This document shows positions 33,805 to 42,337 of a stretch of DNA of 64,000 bases, piece by piece. Origin of the DNA: Aminipila butyrica (GTDB lineage Bacteria; Bacillota; Clostridia; Peptostreptococcales; Anaerovoracaceae); the NCBI RefSeq assembly GCF_010669305.1, contig NZ_CP048649.1, forward strand, positions 1,054,001 to 1,118,000, given 5' to 3'. The position numbers and the translations under genes are program-made. Numbering within the stretch: position 1 is the stretch's first letter; every line of letters starts with the position of its first letter. The notes beneath the pieces were generated by a model. The model ran no database searches. It was not told where the DNA came from and worked only from the letters and a program-made list of their open reading frames with translations.

Positions 33805-34640
33805 AATGGTATTCAAAAACATATATCGGCGTATTCCTGGCATTTTTATACCTGCCGATTATGGTCCTGATTGTCTTCTCTTTTAACGATACAAAAGGGA
33901 GAACTTTTACAGGATTTACAACAAAATGGTTCGTGCAGTTGTTCCATAATGCGGCGGTAATGGACGCGCTGATGACTACCCTGGTGGTGGCACTGGTGTC
34001 TTCTGTCATTGCTACCGTCATGGGCACAGCCGCCGCCATTGGGCTGGAAAAAATGGACGCTAAACTGAAAGGGGCGGTCATGAACCTGACCTATATCCCG
34101 ATTATCAACCCGGAGATTATTACAGGGGTATCTTTCATGCTGCTCTTCGTTACCGCGAAGAAATGGCTGGCTACGGTGGGCATCAATTTTCAGTTTGGCT
34201 GGGCCACGCTGATTCTGGCCCACATCACCTTTAACATCCCCTATATCATCCTTAACGTGCTGCCCAAGCTTCGCCAGCTAGATCAATCCCTGGTAGAAGC
34301 AGCCATGGACTTGGGGTGCAATCCCATTCAAGCCTTTTTTAAAGTGACCATTCATGAGATTCGCTCGGGGGTGGTGGCAGGCTTTTTAATGGCGGTGACT
34401 TTCTCTCTAGATGATTTTGTCGTCTCCTATTTTACGACGGGCGCCAAGCATCAGACCTTGTCTGTTATGATTTACGCCATGACGAAAAAGCGGGTCAGCC
34501 CGGAAATCAACGCTTTGTCTACGCTGATCTTTATTGCGGTGCTAGCTATATTGGTTCTTGTCAATCTGCTGGAGCGACGGAATGAGAAGAAGCTGAAACA
34601 AGGTATGCTGAAATGGAAAGGCGGAGGGGTGAAAGAATGA
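33801..34640 (+). CDS. potC: spermidine/putrescine ABC transporter permease
   Basis: A 279-residue permease with GTG start, overlapping the potB stop (GTGA) and the potD start (ATGA). EAA loop: LVEAAMDLGCNPIQAFFKVTIHEI. The region 'AVTFSLDDFVVSYFTTGA' is highly typical of PotC. It pairs with PotB. Confidence 0.92.
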   Translation: MKWYSKTYIGVFLAFLYLPIMVLIVFSFNDTKGRTFTGFTTKWFVQLFHNAAVMDALMTTLVVALVSSVIATVMGTAAAIGLEKMDAKLKGAVMNLTYIPIINPEIITGVSFMLLFVTAKKWLATVGINFQFGWATLILAHITFNIPYIILNVLPKLRQLDQSLVEAAMDLGCNPIQAFFKVTIHEIRSGVVAGFLMAVTFSLDDFVVSYFTTGAKHQTLSVMIYAMTKKRVSPEINALSTLIFIAVLAILVLVNLLERRNEKKLKQGMLKWKGGGVKE

Positions 34641-35905
34641 TGATCATGAAACATATAAAACCTTTCTTGGCTTTGGCCTGGGCCGGCCTCCTGCTCCTGA
34701 CCCTGCTAGCTGCCCCGTTGACGGTGGCCGCTGATACGGATGTAGACAGCGGCCAGCCTACCTATGATAGAGGATACTACAGCCGATTCAAGGGTAAAGA
34801 GCTGGAAATCAACGTCTACAATTGGGGGGAATACTTGTCCATCGGGGAAGACGGCCTCATGGACATCAACGGTGAATTTGAAAAACTGACCGGTATCAAG
34901 GTGAACTATTCCAATTTTGAGACGAATGAAGGCATGTACGCAAAGATGAAAAGCGGAGCCAATGCCTATGATGTGATCTTTCCATCGGATTATATGGTTT
35001 CCCGGCTGATTCAGGAAAAGATGGTACAACCTTTAGATTTTGATAACATTCCCAACTTCAAATACATCGGCGAGGAGTTCCGCAACCCAGAATACGATCC
35101 GGACAACTTGTACTCGGTGCCTTATATGTGGGGGCGGGTATGTCTTATTTATAATGAAAAGCTGGTTGGCCACAAGATTGAAAGTATTGACGAGCTGTGG
35201 AACCCGGAATATTCCGGAAAAATTCTTATGTTTAAAAATTCCCGGGACGCTTTTGCCCTGGCCCTGGAAAAACTGGGATATAGCCTAAATACGGAAAATG
35301 TCAAGGAACTGGAGCAGGCGGCACAGCTGCTAAAAGAGCAGAAGCCGTTGATTCAAGCCTACGTTATGGACCAGATTTTTGACAAGATGCAGGCTAACGA
35401 AGCCATTATTGCGCCTTACTATATCGGTGACTACTACATTATGAAGGAAGTTAACCCGGATTTGTCCGTATACATTCCAGAAAATACGAACATTTACTAT
35501 GATGCTGTGTGCATCCCATCGGACTCCCGTCACAAGGAAGCGGCGGAAATGTACATCAATTTTCTCAACGAACCTCAGGCAGCGGCAGACAATGCAGAAT
35601 ACATCATGTATTCCTCCCCTAACACGGCAGCTGTAGCCTTGCTGGACCCGGAAATCAGCGGCGATAAAAACCTGTACCCGCCAGTGGAAGAGCTGGTCAA
35701 TACCCAGGCTTTCATTAACTTGTCGGAGGATACCAACCTGTATATCGACCGCTTATGGACCGATGTTCTCTCTCAGGACGAGGGCTATTTGGATTGGGTG
35801 ATGCCAGCCTTTGTGGTGTTTTCGGTGGCAGTTCTGCTGATTAACAGCATACGCAAGAGACGAAAGCGGGAACTCAATAATGGAGGACTGAAAAATGATC
35901 GATGA
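34637..35905 (+). CDS. potD: spermidine/putrescine-binding protein PotD with C-terminal membrane helix
   Basis: A 422-residue binding protein. ATG 34637 follows GGAGGGG and overlaps the potC stop. It has an N-terminal hydrophobic segment without a lipobox Cys, then the PotD fold: 'LEINVYNWGEYLS...DINGEFEKLTGIKVNYSNFETNEGMYAKM', 'YDVIFPSDYMVSRLI', 'YSVPYMWGR', 'DAVCIPSDS'. Unlike usual PotD lipoproteins it ends with a predicted transmembrane helix (VMPAFVVFSVAVLLINSI) and a basic tail RKRRKREL, so it is probably held at the membrane by its C-terminus. The carbonic anhydrase gene starts inside its last codons. Confidence 0.92.
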   Translation: MMIMKHIKPFLALAWAGLLLLTLLAAPLTVAADTDVDSGQPTYDRGYYSRFKGKELEINVYNWGEYLSIGEDGLMDINGEFEKLTGIKVNYSNFETNEGMYAKMKSGANAYDVIFPSDYMVSRLIQEKMVQPLDFDNIPNFKYIGEEFRNPEYDPDNLYSVPYMWGRVCLIYNEKLVGHKIESIDELWNPEYSGKILMFKNSRDAFALALEKLGYSLNTENVKELEQAAQLLKEQKPLIQAYVMDQIFDKMQANEAIIAPYYIGDYYIMKEVNPDLSVYIPENTNIYYDAVCIPSDSRHKEAAEMYINFLNEPQAAADNAEYIMYSSPNTAAVALLDPEISGDKNLYPPVEELVNTQAFINLSEDTNLYIDRLWTDVLSQDEGYLDWVMPAFVVFSVAVLLINSIRKRRKRELNNGGLKNDR

Positions 35906-36443
35906 TATCATTGCTTATAATAAAGAATTCGTAGCAGAGAAGAGCTACGAGAAGTATATTGCTACCAAGTATCCACAGAAAAAGGTTGCTATTCTCACCT
36001 GCATGGATACCCGGCTGTTAGAGCTGCTGCCCGCAGCGCTAGGACTGAAAAACGGAGATGCCAAGATTATTAAAAATGCCGGCGGCGTGGTATCCCATCC
36101 CTTCGGCAGTGCTGTTCGCAGTTTGCTGGTAGCCATTTTGGATTTAGGGGTGGAGGAAGTGATGGTCATCGGCCACACAGACTGCGGAGCCCAGTCCATG
36201 GAAGCTCAGAAGATGATTCAAAAGCTAAAGGAACGAGGGGTTTCTGAGACGGATATCAATCTGCTGCATTACTGCGGCGTGGATTTTGATACCTGGCTGG
36301 GCGGGTTCGACTGTGTGAATAGTTCGGTGAAAAATACCTTGGACATTTTGCTGAACCACCCACTGATTCCAAAGGATGTGCAAATCCGAGGCTTTATCAT
36401 GGATTCGGTGACGGGTGCATTGACCCCGGTGGAATCGGATTGA
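35895..36443 (+). CDS. beta-class carbonic anhydrase
   Basis: A 182-residue cytosolic zinc enzyme that interconverts CO2 and bicarbonate. Zinc ligands and the catalytic dyad are visible: Cys in LTCMDTR with the Asp-Arg dyad, and His/Cys in GHTDCGA. It is the small type, close in length to mycobacterial and clostridial beta enzymes. GGAGG precedes ATG 35895, inside potD (11-bp overlap), so it is co-expressed with polyamine uptake. That pairing is unusual; a link through CO2 release by polyamine or amino-acid decarboxylation is an inference. Confidence 0.9.
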   Translation: MIDDIIAYNKEFVAEKSYEKYIATKYPQKKVAILTCMDTRLLELLPAALGLKNGDAKIIKNAGGVVSHPFGSAVRSLLVAILDLGVEEVMVIGHTDCGAQSMEAQKMIQKLKERGVSETDINLLHYCGVDFDTWLGGFDCVNSSVKNTLDILLNHPLIPKDVQIRGFIMDSVTGALTPVESD

Positions 36444-36465
36444 AGAGTCGATACGGGAAAAGGAC

Positions 36466-36494
36466 TTTACAAAGAGTTTCCCATAGTGTAAACT
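36466..36494 (+). promoter_or_regulatory. predicted promoter of the TPP-controlled operon
   Basis: TTTACA (36466-36471), 17-bp spacer, TAAACT (36489-36494), located about 30 bp before the TPP riboswitch. Confidence 0.45.
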
Positions 36495-36521
36495 CATAAA
36501 AGAGCAAGCAATAGAATAAAC

Positions 36522-36615
36522 ATGCTAGGGGTGCAAGGTCTTGACCGAGCTGAGATTGCATATGCAGAACCCTTTGAACCTGATGTGGCTAGTACCGCCG
36601 ATAGGAAAGCTTTTA
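36522..36615 (+). promoter_or_regulatory. TPP riboswitch (THI element)
   Basis: The conserved THI-box pieces are present in order: AGGGGTGC, GCTGAGAT, AACCCTTTGAACCTGATGTGG with the AGTACCGCC variant, and ATAGGAAAGC. It senses thiamine pyrophosphate and lowers expression of downstream genes when TPP is high. A terminator hairpin follows at 36663-36693. Confidence 0.95.
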
Positions 36616-36662
36616 ACATGCAAGAGGCTGTGACAAGCCGCCATGTTGCAGAAGAGTAGTAG

Positions 36663-36693
36663 GAGTGTTTCTTTAGGGGAACACTCTTTTTTT
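36663..36693 (+). terminator. intrinsic terminator, expression platform of the TPP riboswitch
   Basis: GAGTGTT pairs with AACACTC around a 10-nt loop, followed by seven T. It lies 112 bp before the thiX start. Confidence 0.8.
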
Positions 36694-36804
36694 CATATTT
36701 TGTCTGTTGCTTTTTAAGGGCAGAGAAAATGAATCGCGGAAAATCACCAGAAGGTGACGTTCGGGTGAATGATACTTCATCCAAAGAAAGGAGGGGCGGA
36801 TAGC

Positions 36805-37557
36805 ATGTCTGACAAGAAAAAAATATTGGTACCTGTTGCTGTAAGTCTGATTTTGCTGGGAATATGGGAAGCTGTGGTGCGGGCAGCAGAAATCCCTTTG
36901 TACATCCTGCCAGCACCTTCGGCCATTCTACAGGCTTTGGCTGCGGAAAGAAGTGCCTTGCTTCTCCATGGCCTGGTGACCATGAAGGAGACCTTGGCGG
37001 GGCTGGTGCTGGCGGCAGCCCTGGCCATGGTCTTGGCCGTAGTCATGGATCGATTTGAACTTTTTCGCACTGCTGTCTACCCCTTGCTGGTGGTCAGCCA
37101 GACGATACCGGTATTGGTATTGGCCCCTATTTTCATGATTTACTTAGGTTTTGGCATGGCGCCTAAGGTACTCATTGTAGTGATGATGTGCTTTTTCCCC
37201 ATCGTTATCAGTTTTGCCGACGGTATGCGTCAAGTGGACATCAACCAGGTGAATCTGGCTCGGCTGCTGGGGGCTGGAAACCTGCGGGTCTACAGTCTGG
37301 TGAAAATCCCCGGAGCAGCGGCTGCCCTGTTTTCTGGATTGAAGGTAGCAGCTACTTACAGCATCACGGGAGCGGTAGTGGGGGAATGGCTTTCCTCCGA
37401 CAGCGGGTTGGGGTATTACATGCTGCGGGTAAAAAACGGCTTTATGCTGGATAAGGTCTTTGCCTGCGTGATGGTGGTGGTGGTTCTCAGTCTGTTGATG
37501 AACGGCTGTGTAAAGTTGTTGCAGCTGATTTTACTGCCCAATTTAAGAAAAAAGTGA
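36805..37557 (+). CDS. thiX: thiamine-precursor ABC transporter permease
   Basis: A 250-residue permease with six predicted helices and an EAA loop (LKVAATYSITGAVVGEWLSSDSGLGYYML). ATG 36805 follows GGAGGGG. Position under a TPP riboswitch and beside a NMT1-like binding protein marks it as the ThiX component of a pyrimidine (HMP or formylaminopyrimidine) importer used for thiamine salvage. Confidence 0.87.
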   Translation: MSDKKKILVPVAVSLILLGIWEAVVRAAEIPLYILPAPSAILQALAAERSALLLHGLVTMKETLAGLVLAAALAMVLAVVMDRFELFRTAVYPLLVVSQTIPVLVLAPIFMIYLGFGMAPKVLIVVMMCFFPIVISFADGMRQVDINQVNLARLLGAGNLRVYSLVKIPGAAAALFSGLKVAATYSITGAVVGEWLSSDSGLGYYMLRVKNGFMLDKVFACVMVVVVLSLLMNGCVKLLQLILLPNLRKK

Positions 37558-37589
37558 AAAATGTTATGTTAATAAAGGAGGAGAAAGAT

Positions 37590-38591
37590 ATGAAGAAGAA
37601 AGTATGGGCTTTAGGCTTGGCTCTGGTAATGGCTGCGGGCATGACGGCCTGCGGAGGTGCAGATGGGCCGGAAGGCAAGGAAACGAATGAGCTGCAAAAA
37701 GTGACTGTCATCTTGGACTATGTGCCCAATACCAATCATACGGGACTTTATGCAGCCAAGGAATTGGGGTATTATGAAGATGCTGGCCTGGATGTAGAGA
37801 TTGTAGAGCCGACAGATGGGGTGACTCCGGCCCTGGTGGCAGCAGGCAAAGGAGACTTCGGTATTAGTTATCAGGAGGATGTGACCTATGCGCTGGCCGC
37901 AAAGGACCCCCTACCTATCAAAGCGGTGGCTACGGTGATTCAGCACAACACGTCGGGGTTTGCCTCTTATGTAGGCAAGAACATTACCTCTCCAAAGGAT
38001 TTTGAGGGAAAGACTTATACCGGCTGGGGTTCTCCGGGGGAAGAAGCCGTCATTCATGCAGTGATGGAAAAATACGGAGCGGATTTTAGCAAGTTAAAGA
38101 TGATCACCTCGGATGGGGCGGGCTACGAAGCCCTGAAAAAAGATATCGATCTAATGTGGATGTTCTGGGCTTGGGACGGAATCAATTCTAAGCGCCAAGG
38201 CATTGACGTGAATTATATGGAATTGCGCCAGCTGGACCCTAAGCTGGACTACTATACCCCAGTAATCATTGCCAAGGACAGCACCCTGGAGCAAGATTCA
38301 GAAATGGTAAAGTCCTTTTTAGCAGCCACCAGTAAGGGGTATGAATACGCCATCGAAAACCCGGATGCCGCTGCGGAGATTTTACACGGTTATGCAGAAT
38401 CCTATGATTTAGATATGCTGAAAGAATCTCAGGAATATCTGGCAGGCAAATACAGCGAAGACAGCCCTGTGTGGGGATTGATGAAGGATTCGGTATGGAC
38501 GGATTATACGGATTTCATGGTAGAAAATGGGTTGATCGAAAAGGCGATACCGGCAGCAGACTGCTATACCAATGAGTTTTTACCTCAATAG
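37590..38591 (+). CDS. thiY: thiamine pyrimidine-precursor binding lipoprotein
   Basis: A 333-residue lipoprotein: signal peptide with lipobox GMTAC (Cys at residue 21). The mature protein is NMT1/ThiY-like: 'VTVILDYVPNTNHTGLYAAKELGYYEDAGLDVEIVEP', 'FGISYQEDVTYALA', and the conserved 'YTGWGSPGEEAVI' loop. ThiY proteins bind formylaminopyrimidine or HMP outside the membrane. AAAGGAGG precedes the start. It lies 32 bp after the permease in the TPP-regulated operon. Confidence 0.88.
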   Translation: MKKKVWALGLALVMAAGMTACGGADGPEGKETNELQKVTVILDYVPNTNHTGLYAAKELGYYEDAGLDVEIVEPTDGVTPALVAAGKGDFGISYQEDVTYALAAKDPLPIKAVATVIQHNTSGFASYVGKNITSPKDFEGKTYTGWGSPGEEAVIHAVMEKYGADFSKLKMITSDGAGYEALKKDIDLMWMFWAWDGINSKRQGIDVNYMELRQLDPKLDYYTPVIIAKDSTLEQDSEMVKSFLAATSKGYEYAIENPDAAAEILHGYAESYDLDMLKESQEYLAGKYSEDSPVWGLMKDSVWTDYTDFMVENGLIEKAIPAADCYTNEFLPQ

Positions 38592-38688
38592 GTGCTGCTG
38601 GACCGAGGAATATATGGGTTTCGTAATTAAAATTATGTAAACAGTGTGACGGCGACGTATAGTTATGGGATACAAAGGAGGCAAGGGT

Positions 38689-39417
38689 ATGAAATTGCAA
38701 GTGACAGGGGTAAGCTGTGCCTTTGAAGGCGCAACCATTTTAGAGAAAATGGATATGGCTGTGGCAGAGGGGGAGTTTGTCAGCATTTTAGGTCCCTCTG
38801 GCTGCGGAAAATCCACCCTGCTCAACATCATCGCCGGGCTGCTTCCCGCAGGGGGAGGCCAAGTTTTTGTAGACGGTCAAGTGACCACTGGTATATCCGG
38901 ACACTTTGCTTACATGCCGCAGCAGGATTTATTGTTTCCCTGGAAGACTATTTTAGATAACGTGTGCCTGTATGGAAAGATTAATGGCAATTTACGGCAG
39001 GCAAAGGAACAGGCTTTGGCCAGCATGGAGAAATTTGGGTTGGCTGGCTATGAGCATCAGTATCCGGATCAGCTGTCTGGCGGCATGCGGCAGCGGGCGG
39101 CCTTTTTGCGGACGGCTCTCTGTCAGGCAGATATTTTGCTGCTGGATGAGCCTTTCGGGGCGCTGGATGTGATTAGCCGAGGAGATATGCAGGATTGGCT
39201 GGCAGCCATCCGCAAGGAGTTGGGACGAACTATTCTCTTGGTGACCCATGACATTGACGAAGCCATCTATCTGTCGGACCGGGTGCTGGTTCTGTCCGGC
39301 AGACCAGCTTCGGTCAAGAGAGAACTGGTTATTTCGGCCAAGGAGAGAAATAAGGAATGGCTTTTCCAGCAGCACGATTTGCGCCAGGAAATTTATCACA
39401 TTCTGAAAGAAGAGTGA
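38689..39417 (+). CDS. thiZ: thiamine-precursor ABC transporter ATP-binding protein
   Basis: A 242-residue ATPase: Walker A GPSGCGKST, signature LSGGMRQR, Walker B ILLLDEPFGALD, H-loop VTHD. ATG 38689 follows AAAGGAGG. It completes the TPP-regulated importer. About 35% of the sequence looks like the NitT/TauT ATPase at 17.4 kb at motif level, but only this set is riboswitch-controlled. Confidence 0.88.
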   Translation: MKLQVTGVSCAFEGATILEKMDMAVAEGEFVSILGPSGCGKSTLLNIIAGLLPAGGGQVFVDGQVTTGISGHFAYMPQQDLLFPWKTILDNVCLYGKINGNLRQAKEQALASMEKFGLAGYEHQYPDQLSGGMRQRAAFLRTALCQADILLLDEPFGALDVISRGDMQDWLAAIRKELGRTILLVTHDIDEAIYLSDRVLVLSGRPASVKRELVISAKERNKEWLFQQHDLRQEIYHILKEE

Positions 39418-39430
39418 AGGAGCAGGAAAG

Positions 39431-40312
39431 ATGATTATCGATAGTCATATACACATAGATAACCGGGGGAGTTTGGGCATTGGCGTGGATCAGCGGGAGC
39501 CGGGAGAGTGGCAGGCTTTTAAGGAACTCATCGAGGGGAATCAGCTGCGAGCCTTGGCTAATGCAGCTTGTCCAGCAGAGTACCGGGAACTGGCCAAGAT
39601 AAAGGGGCTTTTTCTGTCCTTTGGCATTCATCCTTGGCAGGCGGAAGCCTTTTGTATCGGAGAGGAAGAGAAGGCGAAGGCTGAAACAGACCGTTCAGTA
39701 CAGGAAAATCAGCTTGCTGGCCAGGGACAGCGAGATTTTTTCTGGCATAACATGGATGATCTGGCCCTGAGAAAGCTGGTGCGTTCTAGAGTTGAGCGTT
39801 TAGAGGGCTTCTATAAAGAGACTCAGGCCGCAGGAGAAATGGGCATGGACAGCGTGTGGTGCAACGGCGATTTGCGGCTTCAGCGAGAGGTATTTCTGCA
39901 GCAGTTGGAGCTGGCAGAAGCGTTGGGAAAACCGGTGGTGCTTCATACAAAGGGACAAGAGCAGGAAATTGCAGCTATATTGAGTCGGTATGGGGTGAAG
40001 AAGCTGGTGCATTGGTATTCCTGCGACAGCTATCTGGAGGCGTATGTACGTCAGGATTGCTATTTTACGGTGGGCCCCAACTATGCCAGCAATCCGGCTG
40101 TCCAGAAATTAATCCGTCAGGTGCCTTTAGATCGGCTGCTGGTGGAGAGCGATGGCCTCAGTGCAATTCGCTGGGCGTGGGGGCAGGAGGTCGGTCCTCA
40201 GGAGGTGGGCGGTTTTCTGCGGGAGACTATGAAGGCGGTAGCGTTAGCCAAGGGGGTATCCCTAGAGGCGGTAGAACAGCAAATGGAGGAGAATTTCAGC
40301 CGCTTGCTTTGA
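39431..40312 (+). CDS. TatD-family metal-dependent hydrolase
   Basis: A 293-residue TIM-barrel hydrolase. Metal ligands fit TatD: His-His in DSHIHID, Glu in GEMGMD, His in VVLHTKG, His in LVHWYS, Asp in VESDG. It follows thiZ by 13 bp, so it belongs to the TPP-regulated operon. TatD enzymes are DNases or amidohydrolases; here a role in processing imported thiamine breakdown products (deformylation or similar) is a reasonable guess. An unusual insertion (about residues 85-125) carries extra charged residues between the first and second barrel strands. Confidence 0.83.
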   Translation: MIIDSHIHIDNRGSLGIGVDQREPGEWQAFKELIEGNQLRALANAACPAEYRELAKIKGLFLSFGIHPWQAEAFCIGEEEKAKAETDRSVQENQLAGQGQRDFFWHNMDDLALRKLVRSRVERLEGFYKETQAAGEMGMDSVWCNGDLRLQREVFLQQLELAEALGKPVVLHTKGQEQEIAAILSRYGVKKLVHWYSCDSYLEAYVRQDCYFTVGPNYASNPAVQKLIRQVPLDRLLVESDGLSAIRWAWGQEVGPQEVGGFLRETMKAVALAKGVSLEAVEQQMEENFSRLL

Positions 40313-40386
40313 TTGTCCCCTTGGAGCAAGTAAATTCAAGGTTCGAGGTGAATCATCAAAAAAGGTAAAAAAGTTTAAAAAATTTC

Positions 40387-40416
40387 TTGACAATATTTAG
40401 CTTTTCGTTGTATAAT
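40387..40416 (+). promoter_or_regulatory. tRNA promoter
   Basis: Perfect TTGACA (40387-40392) and TATAAT (40411-40416), 18-bp spacer, 57 bp before tRNA-Leu. Confidence 0.75.
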
Positions 40417-40473
40417 ATTCATTGTGGCACGGCAAAAGAGTGTCCACGAAAAACAAAAAAAGCATAAAGATGT

Positions 40474-40559
40474 GCGGATATGGCGGAATTGGCAGACGCG
40501 CACGGTTCAGGTCCGTGTGTTGAACAGACATGCAGGTTCGAATCCTGTTATCCGCACCA
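40474..40559 (+). tRNA. tRNA-Leu(CAG)
   Basis: An 86-nt class II tRNA including the encoded CCA. The acceptor stem is GCGGATA/TATCCGC, the anticodon loop TTCAGGT gives CAG (reads CUG leucine codons), a long variable arm follows, and the T-arm is CAGGTTCGAATCCTG. It is transcribed alone from its own promoter with a terminator directly downstream. Confidence 0.96.
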
Positions 40560-40563
40560 ACGA

Positions 40564-40598
40564 CCTTGAAATCCAAAAGATTTCAAGGTTTTTTTTTT
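40564..40598 (+). terminator. intrinsic terminator of tRNA-Leu
   Basis: CCTTGAAATC pairs with GATTTCAAGG around a 5-nt loop, followed by ten T. Confidence 0.92.
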
Positions 40599-40773
40599 AT
40601 GCGAGAGATTGTAAAATATAAGACACAAGTATATACCCGCCCAATTTACTTGTTATATATTTTGATAAATATGGTCTGGATAGATGGAATTCCTGTGACA
40701 AATCCGAAACCACACTATTTTCCGCTAAGCACCGAAAAACCTCTTGATGGAATGTACTTTTTCGGATAATTAT

Positions 40774-40993
40774 TTACAACGCTATTGTTTTTTCCATAAT
40801 CAGCGGGCTATGCCGAATTCCAGGGGATATAAAGCAGACATCACCTGATTTCAAGGTTATGCTTTTTCTTGCAAGGTCAATATCCATGGCATTTTCGACG
40901 ACATATACAACTTCAAAATAATCATGCACCGCTGCAAGCCGGGGCATAAATGCCTTATATCCTCCCCTGATAACGGTGGTTTTTCCGTTCTTA
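40774..40993 (-). pseudogene. remnant of an AraC-type cupin domain
   Basis: On the minus strand a short frame (stop at 40774-40776, ATG at 40947, in-frame sense codons back to about 40993) encodes MPRLAAVHDYFEVVYVV... followed by LKSGDVCFISPGIRHSPLIM. This matches the N-terminal cupin (sugar-binding) half of AraC-family regulators: 'GDVcfI.PgirH'. Both the protein start and the whole DNA-binding half are missing, and a stop lies just upstream. It sits right after the histidine kinase gene. I take it as a decayed gene fragment. Confidence 0.5.
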
Positions 40994-41008
40994 GCTACTC
41001 TCTAATTT

Positions 41009-42337
41009 CTAAAATCTTACCGCCACAAAAGTCGTAAAGCTGTCCTCATTCCATTCAAAGGTAATGTCACCATTGTGTCCCGCAATAACCTCTTTCACAC
41101 TCCGCAGACCGAAGCCGCCGTTTACCTTTTTACTCAAGGGTATTCCGTCGTGGTGATGAATTTCGCCATTAAAATTATTTTTTACCATAAATAATAGTTG
41201 ATTGCGTGTACTCCGTGTTTCTAATTGTATTACGCGGGTATGCGCCAATTTTCCGCAGGCGTTCACGGCATTTTCTAAAAGATTGCCTAGGATAATACAC
41301 AAATCATAATCGGGAATGCCAAGTGTTTTCGGTATGTTCAGACGTATGTCAAACTGTATGTCCATTTTTTGGCAGCGTTCGGCGTAGTCGGCTATTAGCG
41401 CATTGATTACATGATTCTGGCAAAAGCTTTGGGGCTCATACCATGATAATTTTTCCTCGACTACCGTCAAATATTGATCCGCTCCCGCGGCATCCCCGGT
41501 GCCAAGCATTTTTCTTGCAGCATTCAGGTGGTACTTGTAATCGTGGCGGAGGATATGAAGTTTATCATACATTTCATCCATCTTCTGATAATATCCCCGC
41601 CCAGTGGACACGATTCTGCGGGCGAACTCCGCCTCATACCGCCCTTTGTTTAGAATAAAACTGACGTTGCCTGAAAGCCTCCAGGTAGCGACAGCGAACA
41701 CGAAAAGCCCCATCATCAAGCCAATTACCGTCTGGATAATAAATATATTCATAATGCTGTTATATTGCGATTGTGTAACATCCGCGCCTACCAGCCCCAA
41801 AAATTCACCTGTTTCTTTGTGAAAGATCGGTTCATAGGAACTCAGGCGAGTACCGTAGGGCGTATCAATAAAATCTTTTCCCGAAACGGCTCTTTGCTCC
41901 TTGAAGGCAGTACGCCACGCGTCCGTTACTCCATGATCTATGAAGCCTGGTGGGGTGTAAACTGGACTGCCGGGAGGCTCTCCTCCAATTACATACATGA
42001 CGGTATTCTCGTCCACCTGTACCATCGTGTATATGTATGTGACATGTTTGACGTTTACTTCCTTGAGCTTCATCATCAGTGTTTTTGTTTCTCGATAATA
42101 TTCGCTTTCCATGTCCATATCCTTAAGAAAAGCGGCGTAGCCATCAGAATTTTCCGTGATGACAGCCGCCACCGTCGCGGCAAGCGCATGGCATTTTTGT
42201 GCAAGCTGCACTTTTAATTCCCGCGCTGCAAGTTGGTAACTGACCGTGCCCGTTGTAATTAAAACAGCACTGAACAATAGAAACAGCAATTTAAAATGGA
42301 GACCAGTGCGGTTATTTGTTTTCTTATCTCTATTCAT
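41009..42337 (-). CDS. sensor histidine kinase, GHKL/LytTR-partner type
   Basis: A 442-residue sensor kinase. ATG 42337 follows GGAAGGGG and overlaps the response regulator stop by 8 bp. It has a first membrane helix (LHFKLLFLLFSAVLITTG), an extracellular sensor of about 190 residues with a PAS/dCache-like pattern (YIYTMVQVDENTVMYVIGG...FHKETGEFLGLVGADVT), a second helix, then the dimerisation His in ILRHDYKYHL and a GHKL ATPase domain (NLLENAVNAC, GGFGLRSVKEV). This is the AgrC/VirS-like branch that partners LytTR regulators. Ligand unknown. Confidence 0.88.
   Translation of the reverse strand: MNRDKKTNNRTGLHFKLLFLLFSAVLITTGTVSYQLAARELKVQLAQKCHALAATVAAVITENSDGYAAFLKDMDMESEYYRETKTLMMKLKEVNVKHVTYIYTMVQVDENTVMYVIGGEPPGSPVYTPPGFIDHGVTDAWRTAFKEQRAVSGKDFIDTPYGTRLSSYEPIFHKETGEFLGLVGADVTQSQYNSIMNIFIIQTVIGLMMGLFVFAVATWRLSGNVSFILNKGRYEAEFARRIVSTGRGYYQKMDEMYDKLHILRHDYKYHLNAARKMLGTGDAAGADQYLTVVEEKLSWYEPQSFCQNHVINALIADYAERCQKMDIQFDIRLNIPKTLGIPDYDLCIILGNLLENAVNACGKLAHTRVIQLETRSTRNQLLFMVKNNFNGEIHHHDGIPLSKKVNGGFGLRSVKEVIAGHNGDITFEWNEDSFTTFVAVRF

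Noticed and set aside
40424..40769. Open frames across and after tRNA-Leu
   Set aside because: They read through the tRNA and its terminator and have no ribosome site or family match.
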